Shown one piece after another: positions 1-9,090 of a stretch of DNA of 64,000 nt. How positions within the stretch are numbered: the stretch's first letter is position 1; every line of letters begins with the position of its first letter. A program made the translations under genes and the position numbers. Below the pieces are notes generated by a model that was given only the letters and a program-made list of their open reading frames with translations, was not told the DNA's origin and searched no databases. The DNA is from Neoarius graeffei (Eukaryota; Chordata; Actinopteri; Siluriformes; Ariidae): contig NC_083586.1 in NCBI RefSeq assembly GCF_027579695.1, positions 1,775,001-1,839,000 of the forward strand. The letters are read 5' to 3'.

Positions 1-36
1 TTTGGGCTGAAAACGTCAGCAGTATCTGGCAACACT
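1..36 (-). mobile_element. End of a ~90-110 bp MITE with GTGTTGCCAGAT ends
   Basis: The first 36 bases end in ATCTGGCAACACT and match one end of a small element seen in full at 38446-38533 and 49950-50057, which begin (A)GTGTTGCCAGAT and end ATCTGGCAACAC. The rest of this copy lies outside the window. It interrupts the repeat that reads uninterrupted near 40300 (gcagcatgtgcaagtc). Confidence 0.6.
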
Positions 37-84
37 GCATGTGCGAGTCAGTGTTTATATTGAGGTATTTCACTCACGTGACCA

Positions 85-310
85 AGTCATGTGATGCTGC
101 CATTTTGGATGTCACGGCTCGAATCAGTTTGAATGCGAGGAAGGCGACAAACGAAAAACATAAAAGAAAAAGGAGCGAGATGCAGAAAACACCTTCACTA
201 TCCAGCGACGTAGGGCATTTACAGGGTGAGCAGAGGGAGAGGCATTTGCAAAAATTGAGGTTAGCAGGCTTAGAGAATGACATTTACCTGCTTCCACCAG
301 GATTGTTCAC
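85..310 (+). pseudogene. N-terminal fragment of transposon-borne SWIM/YqaJ-type protein (copy 1)
   Basis: The frame encodes a basic, Lys/Arg-rich stretch, then MQKTPSLSSDVGHLQGEQRE and LRLAGLENDIYLLPPGLFTD. The same sequence is encoded at 4500-4905 and 26500-26905, where it continues into RKYTKPSSLPDFGPHDLY and a KSLDTYKY..SGWV block. That block resembles the region ahead of the SWIM zinc finger in fish SWIM/YqaJ proteins (family knowledge). Here the frame stops after TD because a deletion with AC microhomology joins this point to sequence about 190 bp further on. The likely start is the Met at 181. The catalytic part is absent. Confidence 0.55.
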
Positions 311-455
311 TGACAGCTAAGATTTGTTCACATTTTCATTTACTTTCAGTCCTCAGGATAAACAAAATGTTATTAAATGTCATTGAAATAACTTCTTAGT
401 CTGTTGAGACATGGCCCGTTATAAGTTTTTCCTTTACTGTATTTACTAGTTTACT

Positions 456-1271
456 GAGCGCGCTCCGGGGCTGGCTGGCGCTAGCTAGCTAGCGCTCCGG
501 GGCTCGCTGGCCGGCTAGCTAGCGCTCCAGGGCTCGCTGGCTGGCTAGCTAGCGCTCTGGGGCTCGCTGGCCGGCTAGCTAGCGCTCTGGGGCTTGCTGG
601 CCAGCTAGCTAGCGCTCTGGGGCTTGCTGGCCGGCTAGCTAGTGCTCCGGGGCTGGCTGGCCGGCTAGCTAGCGCTCCGGGGCTGGCTGGCCGGCTAGCT
701 AGCACTCTGGGGCTGGCTGGCCAGCTAGCTAGCGCTCTGGGGCTGGCTGGCTAGCTAGCGCTCCGGGGCTGGCTTGCCGGTTAGCTAGCGCTCTGGGGCT
801 GGCTGGCCGGCTAGCTAGCGCTCCGGGGCTGGCTGGCCGGCTAGCTAGCGCTCCGGGGCTGGCTGGCCGGCTACCTAGCGCTCTGGGGCTGGCTCCGGGG
901 CTGGCTGGCTGGCTAGCTAGCGCTCCGGGGCTAGCTGGCCGGCTAGCTAGCGCTCCGGGGCTGGCTGGCCGGCTAGCTAGCGCTCCGGGGCTGGCTGGCC
1001 GGCTAGCTAGCGCTCCGGGGCTGGCTGGCCGGCTAGCTAGCGCTCCGGGGCTCGCTGGCCGGCTAGCTAGCGCTCCGGGGCTCCCTGGCCGGCTAGCTAG
1101 CTCTCCGGGGCTCGCTGGCCGGCTAGCTAGCGCTCCGGGGCTCGCTGGCCGGCTAGCTAGCGCTCCGGGGCTGGCTGGCCGGCTAGCTAGCGCTCCGGGG
1201 CTGGCTGGCCGGCTAGCTAGCGCTCCGGGGCTGGCTGGCCGGCTAGCTAGCGCTCCGGGGCTGGCTGGCTC
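456..1271. repeat. 30-bp GC-rich minisatellite, ~27 units
   Basis: Tandem array of the 30-mer GCTCCGGGGCTGGCTGGCCG + GCTAGCTAGC, with scattered substitutions and one partial unit near 890. Because 30 is divisible by three, a repetitive open frame (ASRPASPGAL repeated) appears on the minus strand at 481-705; it is an artefact of the period. The array sits at the site that holds unrelated arrays in copies 2 and 3 of the same element. Confidence 0.95.
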
Positions 1272-2407
1272 AGTAAACTAGTAAATCCAGTAAAGGAAAA
1301 ACTTGAGACTGAAAGGTTTTAACAGTCATCCAAATGACTGAACGTAAACATTGCTACAGTAACATACTAGCTACTGTTGTTGACATTAGCTAGCTTGCCG
1401 TCCAAAATGGCGGACACCGGGGCGTCACGTGACCCTGTGACGTCAGGTGAAATACCTCAGTAGGCTTAAATTCTGTTACTGAAAGTGTGTTATGTTTACA
1501 GTGGGACTGTGTGCACTTTACATTATTTTTTTACTTAATACAAGAAATTAATGGATGCCAACATTTTTGCCAAAATGGTATTTTCCATTGTTTAGGCAGC
1601 TTCAGCATCATGCTGTGAGATTCTGTTCAAATTGTTTTTTTGCCTTCTATGAAGCCTGAGCCATTTATTTTATTAGTTTATAATTATTGTTTAATTTAGT
1701 CTTCAGGAGAGACTGCCTGCACACAGTACTAGTATTAATATTTTTTTTTCTTACATGAAAGCTGAGGCATTTATATTATATTTTAAGGTAACTTCATGTT
1801 GTGCTGTGAGGTTCTATGCACTTTAACTTTTGAACCAACAGGTGCATTTGGATAAGTAAAGCCTATTTTTCTGCATTTTTGTAGTCCTGGTAATCTTTTA
1901 TATTGGTAAAGTTGTTTATAAGACCATTTCTCAGTGTCTTTGTTTTTTTAATCAATAGTTTTTCAGTAATAACTTAATATTTAACACATCACTCAATTTT
2001 AATCACAAAATGAGAAAATCGCGACAATTTCTCGCAACTTTCGCTTCCTCCCGCAATGTAATCGCAACAAAAACCTAAAAAACACCGCAACTTTCATCGC
2101 AATTTTTTGGAAAACCCCCGCAACATCAGACATTTTAGCCCACAACAATCACAAAAAAGGCCCGCGGAATCCTGGGGGGACTGGATATTGGTATGTCCTT
2201 CACTACATGACTAATTACCGCATTACTCGCACGGGGCACAAGTGTCAATGCTTGTTGATACAGACAGCATCTGAGAAGGTTGAATAATAAATAAAAAAAT
2301 AATAATATGTAATATTTGGGCAACCATGTTCTGAGTTCGGGCAACCAGATTTCTACAAATGGTTGCCCGAATGGGCAACCATGTCTCAAAGTTAACGTAG
2401 AGCCCTG

Positions 2408-3606
2408 AAATGCCCTCTTTCAATCCAAAAACACAGCATCTACATAGTTGTTATCCAAAAGGCATTTTATCTTCTCTAATAATAAGCAATTTGCAGTATC
2501 TGTAGAATGATGAGTATGGAAACCGAACTGCATGGGGTGCAAAGGATTATGTCCTATATTTAGATGTTCGATCAATAATTTAGCAACCCATTTTTCTGCA
2601 ATCTTAGACACAATGGGAAGGATGCTGATAGGATGATAATTGGCCATTTCTGTTCTTTCCCCTGATTTAAATATTGGTGTAACCATGGCCACCTTCCAAG
2701 CTGATGGGACAACAGAATGTTTAAAGGAAAGATTAATCAGATAATTATTGGGTGAACTAGAGACTCTTTGTATATTTTTAAAAAGTTTGTATCAAGCCCG
2801 TAGACATCTTTAGCCTTGGAGGTTTTCAGTGCATTGATAATATTAGCCACCTCTGTTTCTGTTATTTCTTCTATATTAAAAACAGATTGTTCATGGTTTA
2901 TAGGAGAAAGTGTGTGGATGGGTGAACTGAACTTTTTAGTTATCTCATGAACAGAATCAATAAAAAAAAGTTAAGTTCTTTGGCTAAGATGGTTGTATCT
3001 GTCACAAGTTCATTCTTAATTCTAAGTTCAAGTCCTTTATTATTATGGTTTTTATCTCTCCCTATTAATTTGTTAATATTTTGCCAAATTCTTTTCCCAT
3101 TCCCTTTAGCCTCTTCAGTGATGTTCATAAAAAAACTGACTTTAGAACGTCTGATAGTCTGTATTACTTTGTTTCTTACAGAGGTAAATTTTTTGCCTGT
3201 CTGTTGACAAACCTGATTTTAGGGATTTTTTTTCAATAATTGGTCCCTTCCTCTCATTAACTTCCAACATTCCTCAGTTAACCAGGGCAGATTATTTCCC
3301 TTTGCTTTCTTTTTGCTAATCTTTTTGATAAAAGGCATCACAGTTTTGTTAACTGTTGAAATAAATTGATCACTGTCACTCTCTATATTCCCCTCAGAAA
3401 GGACTTTATCCCAGTCAACCTGTCTTAAAGCTGCCACAAGATTTTGCTGTTGCCTAACTGGGACTATATTATAGCAAGATCTAGTTTTATTTGAGGAGAA
3501 ATGCTGTTTTGTTAGTTTTCTTGCGAAGAAAATTACATGATGATCTGACAAGCCAATCAAAAGATTGCATGTCTTAATGATCCTTTCAGGTCTATTTGTA
3601 AACAAC
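2408..3606 (-). pseudogene. LINE ORF2: post-endonuclease linker and first RT blocks
   Basis: Segments on the minus strand encode FTNRPERIIKTCNLLIGLSD (end of the endonuclease), a linker with DVDK/WLTEECWKLMRGRDQLL-type sequence, then GNGKRIWQNINKLIG, and at 2420-2692 TPIFKSGE, NYHPISILPIVSKIAEK and QFGFHTHHSTD. These are RT motifs 0-2 of a jockey-group LINE. The catalytic (F/Y)ADD block is missing because the copy is cut at 2408. The frames are broken by several indels. The upstream end joins the endonuclease fragment across foldback copy 2. Confidence 0.8.
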
Positions 3607-3673
3607 TGAGGTTTTTCACCTGACGTCACAGGGTCACGTGACGCCCCAGTGTCCGCCATTTTGAAGGTCAAGC

Positions 3674-4283
3674 TAGCTAATGTCAACAACATCATAGCTG
3701 GTATGTTACTGTAGCAATGTTTACGTTCAGTCATTTGGATGACTGTTAAAACCTTTCAGTCTCAAGTTTTTCCTTTACTGTATTTACTAGTTTACTGTAA
3801 TTATGATCCGGCAGCTATTTACACCAGATCCAGTGTAAATAGCTGCCGGAGCGCGCTCCGGCTTGCTCCCCCTCAAATTAAGCAGCGCGCTCCGGCTTGC
3901 TCCCGGAGTGCTCCGGCCGAGGTTCCGGAGCGCGCTCCGGCTTGCTCCCCCTCAAATTAAGCAGCGCGCTCCGGCTTGCTCCCGGAGTGCTCCGGCCGAG
4001 GTTCCGGAGCGCGCTCCGGCTTGCTCCCCTTCAAATTAAGCAGTGCGCTCCGGCTTGCTCCCGGAGTGTGCTGCTTAATTTGAGGGGGAACAAGCCAGAG
4101 CGCGCTCTGGCAGCTATTTACACTGGATCTGGTGTAAATAGCTGCCGGATCATAATTACAATAAACTAGTAAATACAGTAAAGGAAAAACTTGAGACTGA
4201 AAGGTTTTAACAGTCATCCAAATGACTGAACGTAAACATTGCTACAGTAACATACCAGCTACGATGTTGTTGACATTAGCTAG
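3674..4283. repeat. Long internal inverted repeat of foldback copy 2
   Basis: Left arm 3674-3860 and right arm about 4098-4283 are reverse complements with few differences. They include tttggatgactgttaaaacc, the TTTACTAGTTTACTG border and a GATCCGGCAGCTATTTACAC block that is itself palindromic. The arms could form a hairpin of more than 180 bp that presents the GC-rich array as its loop. Copies 1 and 3 keep the right arm and only the TTTACTAGTTTACTG part, or a longer part, of the left. Confidence 0.85.
3847..4090. repeat. 82-bp minisatellite in foldback copy 2
   Basis: About three units of roughly 82 bp, starting at about 3847, 3929 and 4011. Each contains GAGCGCGCTCCGGCTTGCTC, CCCTCAAATTAAGCAG and CCGGCCGAGGTTCCGG. 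The unit differs completely from the 30-bp unit of copy 1 and the 28-bp unit of copy 3, apart from GC-rich composition. The last unit runs into an inverted piece of itself (gctgcttaatttgagg). Confidence 0.9.
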
Positions 4284-4499
4284 TGCTAACAGCTAGCTGC
4301 TAATACACTGCTACAACACAGACACCGACCCTAATAATACAGTTCTTGGTCATTGCCTGGTAACAGCAAATTTATAACGGGCCATGTCTCAACAGACTAA
4401 GAAGTTATTTCAATGACATTTAATAACATTCTGTTTATCCTGAGGACCGAAAGTAAATGAAAATGTGAACAAACCTTAGCTGTAATAAGATGGTGACCA

Positions 4500-4905
4500 C
4501 CGGCTCCAGGACAACCTGCTGATGTAGGCATTTTACCCAGCCTGACACAAAATATTTGTAGGTATCCAAACTCTTATACGCTTTCAGATCAATACCTGTG
4601 TATGTCGATGGGTTTTTAACGACATAGGTATACAGATCATGTGGGCCGAAGTCAGGTAAAGACGAGGGCTTCGTGTACTTCCGTACGTCAGTGAACAATC
4701 CTGGTGGAAGCAGGTAAACATCGTTCTCTAAGCCTGCTAACCTCAATTTTTGCAAATACCTTTCCCTCTGCTCGCCCTGTAAATGCCCTACGTCGCTGGA
4801 TAGTGAAGGTGTTTTCTGCATCTCGCTCCTTTTTCTTTTATGTTTTTCGTTTGTCGCCTTCCTCGCATTCAAACTGATTCGAGCCGTGACGTCCAAAATG
4901 GCAGC
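4500..4905 (-). pseudogene. N-terminal fragment of transposon-borne SWIM/YqaJ-type protein (copy 2)
   Basis: On the minus strand, the Met at 4821 starts MQKTPSLSSDVGHLQGEQRE, and the frame continues through LLPPGLFTDVRKYTKPSSLP, GPHDLYTYVVKNPSTYTGID and LKAYKSLDTYKYFVSGWVKC. It is the longest version of the module, with copy 3. The frame runs on into non-conserved sequence, so an exon end near the HQQ codons is likely (inference). Known relatives carry a SWIM zinc finger and a YqaJ-like nuclease further downstream; neither is present here. Confidence 0.6.
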
Positions 4906-4940
4906 CTCACATGACTTGGTCACATGGGTGAAAAACCTCA

Positions 4941-5765
4941 ATAGATCTATTCTTGTTTCAGAGCAAGTGGTTATTCTTGTAGATTGTTCTACTAGCTGTG
5001 TAAGATTATAATAATCAATTATTTTCTTGAGGTTTTTCCTTGCATTGTTATAATTCCAATTTATATTGAAATCACCCATGATAATGACCTCGTTGTTAAA
5101 ATTACAATGGCTAAGAAGAACTTTTGGGCGGCACAGTGGTGTAGTGGTTAGCGCTGTTGCCTCACAGCAAGAAAGTCCGGGTTTGGGCCCTGTGGCCAAC
5201 GAGGGCCTTTCTGTGTGGAGTTTGCATGTTGTCCGCGTGGGTTTCCTCTGGGTGCTCCGGTTTCCCCCAAAGACATGCAGGTTAGGTTAACTGGTGACTC
5301 TAAATTGACTGTAGGTGTGAATGGTTGTCTATGTGTCAGCCCTGTGATGACCTGGCGACTTGTCCAGGGTGTACCCTGCCTTTCACCCGTTGTCAGCTGG
5401 GATAGACTCCAGCTTGCCTGTGACCCTGTAGAACAGGATGAAGCAGCTACAGACAATGAGATGAGAAGAACTTTTAATTGATCATAAAAATCTAGTTTTG
5501 ACGAGGGTTTTTGGTATAAACAAATTAAGGTAAATGACATTTCAGTAGATAGTGACACATTAACACCAACACATTCAATATCAATATTACATTGTCTTGG
5601 CCATTCAATTTGCTTACATTTTAAAGTATTTCTCACATATAATAGAACACCTCCTCCCCTACCTCGATCTCTGTCTCTTCTAAAAACGTCGTATCCTGGC
5701 ATAGATATTAAGGCTTCTGGAGATGAGCAAGTTAACCAAGTTTCAGTCAGACCAAAAAAAATCAA
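4941..5765 (-). pseudogene. LINE APE-type endonuclease domain, SINE-interrupted
   Basis: The minus-strand frame encodes FFGLTETWL, GYDVFRRDRDRGRGGGVLLY, then after the SINE SHCNFNNEVIIMGDFNINWN and the RIDLL block. LTETWL, RGGG and GDFN are standard APE endonuclease landmarks; the enzyme nicks target DNA to prime reverse transcription. The SINE 5126-5463 splits the domain and foldback copy 2 cuts it after RIDLL. The frame upstream of 5757 is shifted relative to the N-terminal ORF. Confidence 0.85.
5126..5463 (+). mobile_element. V-SINE/MERMAID-type tRNA-derived SINE
   Basis: The 5' tRNA-like head (GGCGGCACAGTGGTGTAGTG with a box A-like TAGTGGTTAGC and a decayed box B, gtccgggtttgggccc) is followed by the tctgtgtggagtttgcatgt core and a GATGAG-type tail. 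It is flanked by the 12-bp direct repeat agaagaactttt (5114-5125 and 5464-5475), typical of LINE-driven retrotransposition. It lies inside the LINE endonuclease frame. Confidence 0.92.
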
Positions 5766-6489
5766 TATTGGAGTTGCAAAGTAAATGTTCCAGTTGTTCG
5801 TATTTGGATGTCATACTCCAGATATTTAAATGTCCGCCAAATAAGCCTTTGTCTTTACACCGTGGATCCCAGACAGTTTTAGCATGATTCAACGTTGAAA
5901 AGAATTTTGTGGGCCGGTGTTTTTTCATTACAGGATTCCTGGCTTTAGTCGGTGTAGCATTAATATATGGGCTTAATGTGGCATGGCAATCCAAGAATGG
6001 AATTATTGGAAACTCACCACTGATAGCCCGAGTAACGCCAAAGTGCTCCGGTGTCGAGCTCGCTTCCCTGCTGTTTAATAGGCCCAATCCAGGTACAGCC
6101 AATGACCACAAAGATGCCGCCAGACCACCAGCCTCCCCAGCCAAAGGAAAACACCCACCAACAAATGCGAGGGGTGAAGTAACTGCTGGCAATGCCGGGG
6201 GTAAGTAAGTCACGGCTGCATTGATGAAAGGATTATTATTAGGATTTACAAGTTGAACACCATAAAATGGTAGACTCGTCACATATTCCTGTAAACATAT
6301 GGTCGCAGCATCTGTAGGTTGTGGGCCTGGGTTTAGTTCAACATCACCAGCTAGTAATAATATTGCGGTGAGTTGGAAGAGTCCTTGCGAGTTAGATGTC
6401 TCGCACAACTTTGGAGGCACCCTCATTTGTCCATTGATCAAGAACTTCGAGTATAACATATTAACTCCTTTGAGTGGAAGGGAGGACAT
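5758..6489 (-). CDS. LINE N-terminal ORF with 2A-like ribosome-skipping motif
   Basis: The minus-strand frame starts at Met 6489 and encodes about 240 residues. Residues 49-56 are DVELNPGP (6322-6345), preceded by LTAILLLAG. This fits the 2A consensus D-V/I-E-x-N-P-G-P exactly. Such motifs are known in APE-type non-LTR elements and RNA viruses, where translation releases at the G-P junction. The following ~150 residues are Pro/Ala-rich with no recognised domain, and the frame then enters the start of the endonuclease (LNIWSMTSKYEQLEHLLCNS) and shifts near 5757. In the intact element 2A would separate the N-terminal part from the enzyme portion; this copy is not intact downstream. Confidence 0.75.
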
Positions 6490-6542
6490 AATTGCCGTTT
6501 TCTTTGGTAAAACGATGTTGAACAGATATCAAAAGCAGAGTA

Positions 6543-6677
6543 GTTGTTTGTTTAAACCATCCAAGCCATCTAAATGAACATTGCATCACTGGCTCATAAC
6601 GCTGTATGTTGGATACAGCATCATGAGCCAGTGATGCGATGTTAATTTAGATGGCTTGGATGGTTTAAACAAACAAC
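6543..6677. repeat. 55-bp inverted repeat (hairpin) upstream of LINE
   Basis: Arms 6543-6597 and 6623-6677 (gttgtttgtttaaaccatcc and its complement) match with about 2-3 differences around a 25-base spacer. The spacer contains a second small stem (gctgtat/gatacagc). It abuts the 5' end of the minus-strand LINE. It could be a foldback MITE or a template-switch product. Confidence 0.85.
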
Positions 6678-6924
6678 ACGCAGCACCTGCCAGGCCGCAG
6701 TTGTGAGTGTCACCCATCTTGTGATAAGTATGCCTTAAGGGTATGATGCATTATTACATGTAACCTACTATTTTAATTAACATACCTACTTAGTACTGTT
6801 GTTATATTTCAAGTAATTTTCTTTGGTGGAATGTAATATTGTAGGTGATGTCAACACTTGTCAAATAGAACTTTGTGTAATTTTTATGAACTACTGTATT
6901 TAATATTAATACATTTTTTGGGAA
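6678..6924. other. AT-rich stretch, nothing recognised
   Basis: No coding frame, tandem repeat or terminal repeat is visible in these 247 bases between the hairpin and the LINE fragment. Confidence 0.5.
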
Positions 6925-7123
6925 TCAGATTTGTCCATTACTCCTGGTGCCGACTTCTGGACCCAAATCTGTAAAAGCATCTACCTCATGACAAAAAATA
7001 GCAATCTACAATTAATACAATACAAGGTTCTTCACAGATTTCACTTCACTGCACAGAAACTATATAAAATGGGCTTTGACTCTGACTTGTATTCTCACTG
7101 CATGCAAAATAACCCAGACACAT
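6925..7123 (+). pseudogene. L1/Tx1-type LINE ORF2 C-terminal fragment, part 1
   Basis: The frame encodes DFWTQICKSIYLMTKNSNLQ, LIQYKVLHRFHFTAQKLYKM and NNPDT. This is the characteristic post-RT region of fish L1/Tx1 elements (NLQLIQYKVLHR followed by a Cys and PDT(Y) motif). The frame breaks at 7123, where a 6.1-kb transposon is inserted, and resumes in frame at 13225 (VHAVWHCTPINRFW). Confidence 0.85.
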
Positions 7124-7639
7124 CCCTAGTAACAGAGGACGTAAAGGGAACGTTAGAATTTGGTTCTCTAAAGGTTAGGTTATAACCAAACCAAAAACTA
7201 CCATTTAAAGAATGTTCCCTTTGGTTACAGCAAAAACCAAACAAAGGCTAACGCTCCTTGAACTTTTAGGGAACCACTCATATGAAACGTTAGCCAGTAG
7301 TTATACTGCTACCACCACACAACGTTATGCTTGGTTGTTTTTTGGTTGTTCTGAGAACCAGTGCTGACAGTTTTTGTTTCCTTGATATTTTACACTAGGC
7401 CAGCCTAGTGTGACATTATTCATTAATTTCTCCTGTTCATTTTTATGGTAGGGCTAAATTGGACCAATGTGCAAATAGAGTAAAATACAAAAAGGTATAA
7501 TATTTGTTTTAAATTCAGTGAAATGGAGACATACACAAAAGTAGGTCTAACTTACAAAGAGTGCAAAGAGTACCATACAAAGTGAATTATATTGCAAGTT
7601 GCATTCCAAACGGGGTTCCCCTTTCATTGTGTGTGTGGT

Positions 7640-8215
7640 AGGCAAGAGCCTAATTACCTGATAATGCAAGCCATTGGTAGGCTGCTATTAAGATTCCACA
7701 TATTAAATGGCTGATTAGCTGGCCATTGCATTTTATCTTTTGCAAACTTGTTTAAAGACAACATTATTGGTGCTGGATTTGGTGGACTCCTTGCATTTGT
7801 GGCCTTAAAAAACAATATTTCAAATTATATCCCGCAGTACAACAGTTTTTTTCCCCTAATGATTTGGTATGTTCTCTCCTTTTTCTCTTGGCTATGAAAA
7901 ACTGTGTGCATATCACTGTATTAGTGCAGCCTTCATTCATTGTTTCTCCATTCATTGTTTTTATAGCACATTAATTGAACCAAAGCTGAAATAGAAAGAG
8001 TAAAGTAGGCTACAATAAAATAAGTACAGATGTCTCAAGTTGTTTTAAGTTGTTTTAAATTCAGTGAAATGCAGACACACACAAGTAGGCCAAGAGCCTA
8101 ATTACTTGATAATGACAGCCATTGTTAGGCTACTGCTATTCAGATTCCACACATTAAATGGCTGATTAGATGGCCATTGCATTTTATCTTTTGCAAACTG
8201 GTTTAAAGACAACAT
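7640..8215. repeat. Direct duplication inside the 6.1-kb transposon
   Basis: 7640-7765 (ggcaagagcctaattacctg through aaagacaacatt) is repeated at about 8088-8215 with roughly 8 % divergence. The sequence before each copy (gttttaaattcagtgaaatg) is also shared (7507 and 8051). The duplication appears older than the nested element at 8216. Confidence 0.85.
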
Positions 8216-8526
8216 TTAGGCTACATCCACACGACAACGGCAACGAGATGTTATTTAAAAATATATCGTGTCCAAATGGGCAACGATCAGTAAAATATCA
8301 GGTCCATATGGCAACGCAACGCTTGCTGAAAATGATGCAATACACATGCCACACCTCTAGGGGTGCTGTAAGACGGTCCCTTCGGAGACACCAGAACAAT
8401 AGAAGAAGTAAGGACGCATGCGCATAAACTATTATGCACAAGACTTCATATTAGCCACAAAGTCAGGAAAATCTGTTCGTAAAATTACATTATAATGACC
8501 AAATACAATGAAAAGTATTTTTCCAG

Positions 8527-8925
8527 TCTCACCTGTGAAAGGTAATCCCATGTGATCTCGTTTGGACGGCAAACCTGTTGGTACAGTTAAACACAGCTAA
8601 TCTTTATTCTCCGCTTTGACCTATCCAATATGGCGGCGAGGATGACGTATGATTCTACGCGGAAGGCGGCGTCTTTAATGGTCCGGAATAAATTGAATGC
8701 TACACGTTGATGGATTAATTTGTTGTTTCTCACCTGTGAAAGGTAATCCCATGTGATCTCGTTTGGATGGTAAACCTGTTGGTACAGTTAAACGCAGCAC
8801 ATGAATCTTTATTCTCCGCTTTGACCTATCCAATATGGCGCCGAGGATGACGTATGATTCTACGCGGAAGGCGGCGTCTTTAATGGTCCGGAATAAATTG
8901 AATGCTACACGTTGATGGATTAATT
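8527..8925. repeat. ~190-bp tandem duplication
   Basis: tctcacctgtgaaaggtaat begins both 8527 and about 8730, and each unit ends with ctacacgttgatggattaat. The units differ by only a few substitutions and a 4-base insertion (cagcacatgaat versus cagctaat), so the duplication is recent. Each unit contains CCAATATGGCG, a YY1-like motif, and tgacgta. Confidence 0.92.
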
Positions 8926-9045
8926 TGCTCTTCTACGCCCTTTTTGAGGAATGTATTATAGGACTTAAACCAACATCTGAAGAGGTGAGATCGCTCCTTT
9001 TTTTCCCTATTTTTGCTGGCGGGATTGACTCTGCCCTAAGGGCAG

Positions 9046-9046
<1 letters not shown>

Positions 9047-9088
<42 letters not shown>
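9047..9088. repeat. (CT)n microsatellite
   Basis: About 20 CT units following gggcagagt. The Leu-Ser and Arg-Glu frames spanning it are artefacts. Confidence 0.97.

Positions 9089-9090
<2 letters not shown>

Larger units (their letters stand above)
61..1459 (+). mobile_element. ISL2EU-like foldback element, copy 1
   Basis: The ends are TGAGGTATTTCAC and GTGAAATACCTCA, with imperfect longer inverted repeats around (C/T)CAAAATGGC-type blocks. The left flank is tttatAT and the right flank GTaggctt. The empty site at 40319-40336 reads tttatataggctt, so the duplication is the dinucleotide AT with one copy mutated. A 2-bp AT duplication together with a SWIM/YqaJ-type protein fragment (85-310) fits the ISL2EU superfamily; that assignment is inference. 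No transposase is present. The core is a 30-bp minisatellite bordered by the inverted motifs TTTACTAGTTTACTGAG and CTCAGTAAACTAGTAAA. Confidence 0.7.
1..2183. mobile_element. Inner DNA transposon with CAG(A/T)CCCYCCARGATT ends, copy A
   Basis: The right end at 2183 reads (reverse complement) CAGTCCCCCCAGGATTCCGC. The opposite end of the same repeat, at 40101 and 55852, reads CAGACCCTCCAAGATTTCGC, so these are terminal inverted repeats of one family. The body at 1460-2095 is nearly identical to 40321-40970 and to the reverse complement of 55015-55620. No transposase frame is visible. The left end here lies outside the window, and the body is interrupted by a MITE end (1-36) and a foldback element (61-1459). 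Confidence 0.65.
1..2407 (-). mobile_element. hAT-type element, copy A (one end only)
   Basis: Read on the minus strand, the element begins at 2407 with CAGGGCTCTACGTTAAC. This matches the ends of the copies at 36734-41325 and 54860-56155 (CAGGGCTCGACATTAAC and CAGGGCTTGACATTAAC). It cuts the reverse-transcriptase frame of the LINE at 2408, directly after codons for VFLD. The 8 bases aaatgccc (2408-2415) would be one target-site copy; the other end is outside the window. Most of the interior is an inner transposon (to 2183). Positions 2184-2390 hold short inverted GGTTGCCC/GGGCAACC motifs and no gene. Confidence 0.65.
3607..4940 (-). mobile_element. ISL2EU-like foldback element, copy 2
   Basis: The ends are TGAGGTTTTTCACC and GGGTGAAAAACCTCA. 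It is inserted in the LINE endonuclease frame. Removing it together with one AT restores the codons for IDLLFTN, which identifies a 2-bp AT duplication (one copy now AC on the plus strand). In orientation it is the reverse of copy 1. It carries the protein fragment at 4500-4905 and a large internal inverted repeat around a minisatellite. Confidence 0.75.
2408..6490 (-). mobile_element. CR1/L2-group non-LTR retrotransposon with 2A peptide, interrupted
   Basis: Read on the minus strand, the element has an N-terminal frame with a 2A-like motif (6322-6345), an APE-type endonuclease (LTETWL, RGGGVLLYV, GDFN), a linker and the start of the reverse transcriptase (NYHPISILP, QFGFHTHHSTD). It stops at VFLD where hAT copy A is inserted. 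Inside it are a SINE (5126-5463) and foldback copy 2 (3607-4940). Frameshifts, for example near 5757 in an A-run, and stops show it is dead. CR1/L2/Rex1 placement is from motif style only. Confidence 0.85.

Noticed and set aside
481-705. Repetitive Ala-Ser-Arg-Pro-rich frame on the minus strand
   Set aside because: It is the translation of the 30-bp minisatellite; the period is a multiple of three, so any frame without a stop stays open.
456-1271. CRISPR array
   Set aside because: Units are contiguous without unique spacers and the genome is a vertebrate; it is a minisatellite.
3847-4090. Protein-coding frames over the 82-bp array
   Set aside because: They repeat with the array and have no conserved start or similarity.
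5126-5200. Possible tRNA gene (box A and box B)
   Set aside because: It is the tRNA-derived head of a SINE, present at 19178, 23398, 28514 and 54223 as well, with SINE body and direct repeats; no acceptor stem pairing or genuine tRNA structure.
5909-6208. Plus-strand 99-residue frame
   Set aside because: It is antisense to the LINE N-terminal ORF with the 2A motif.
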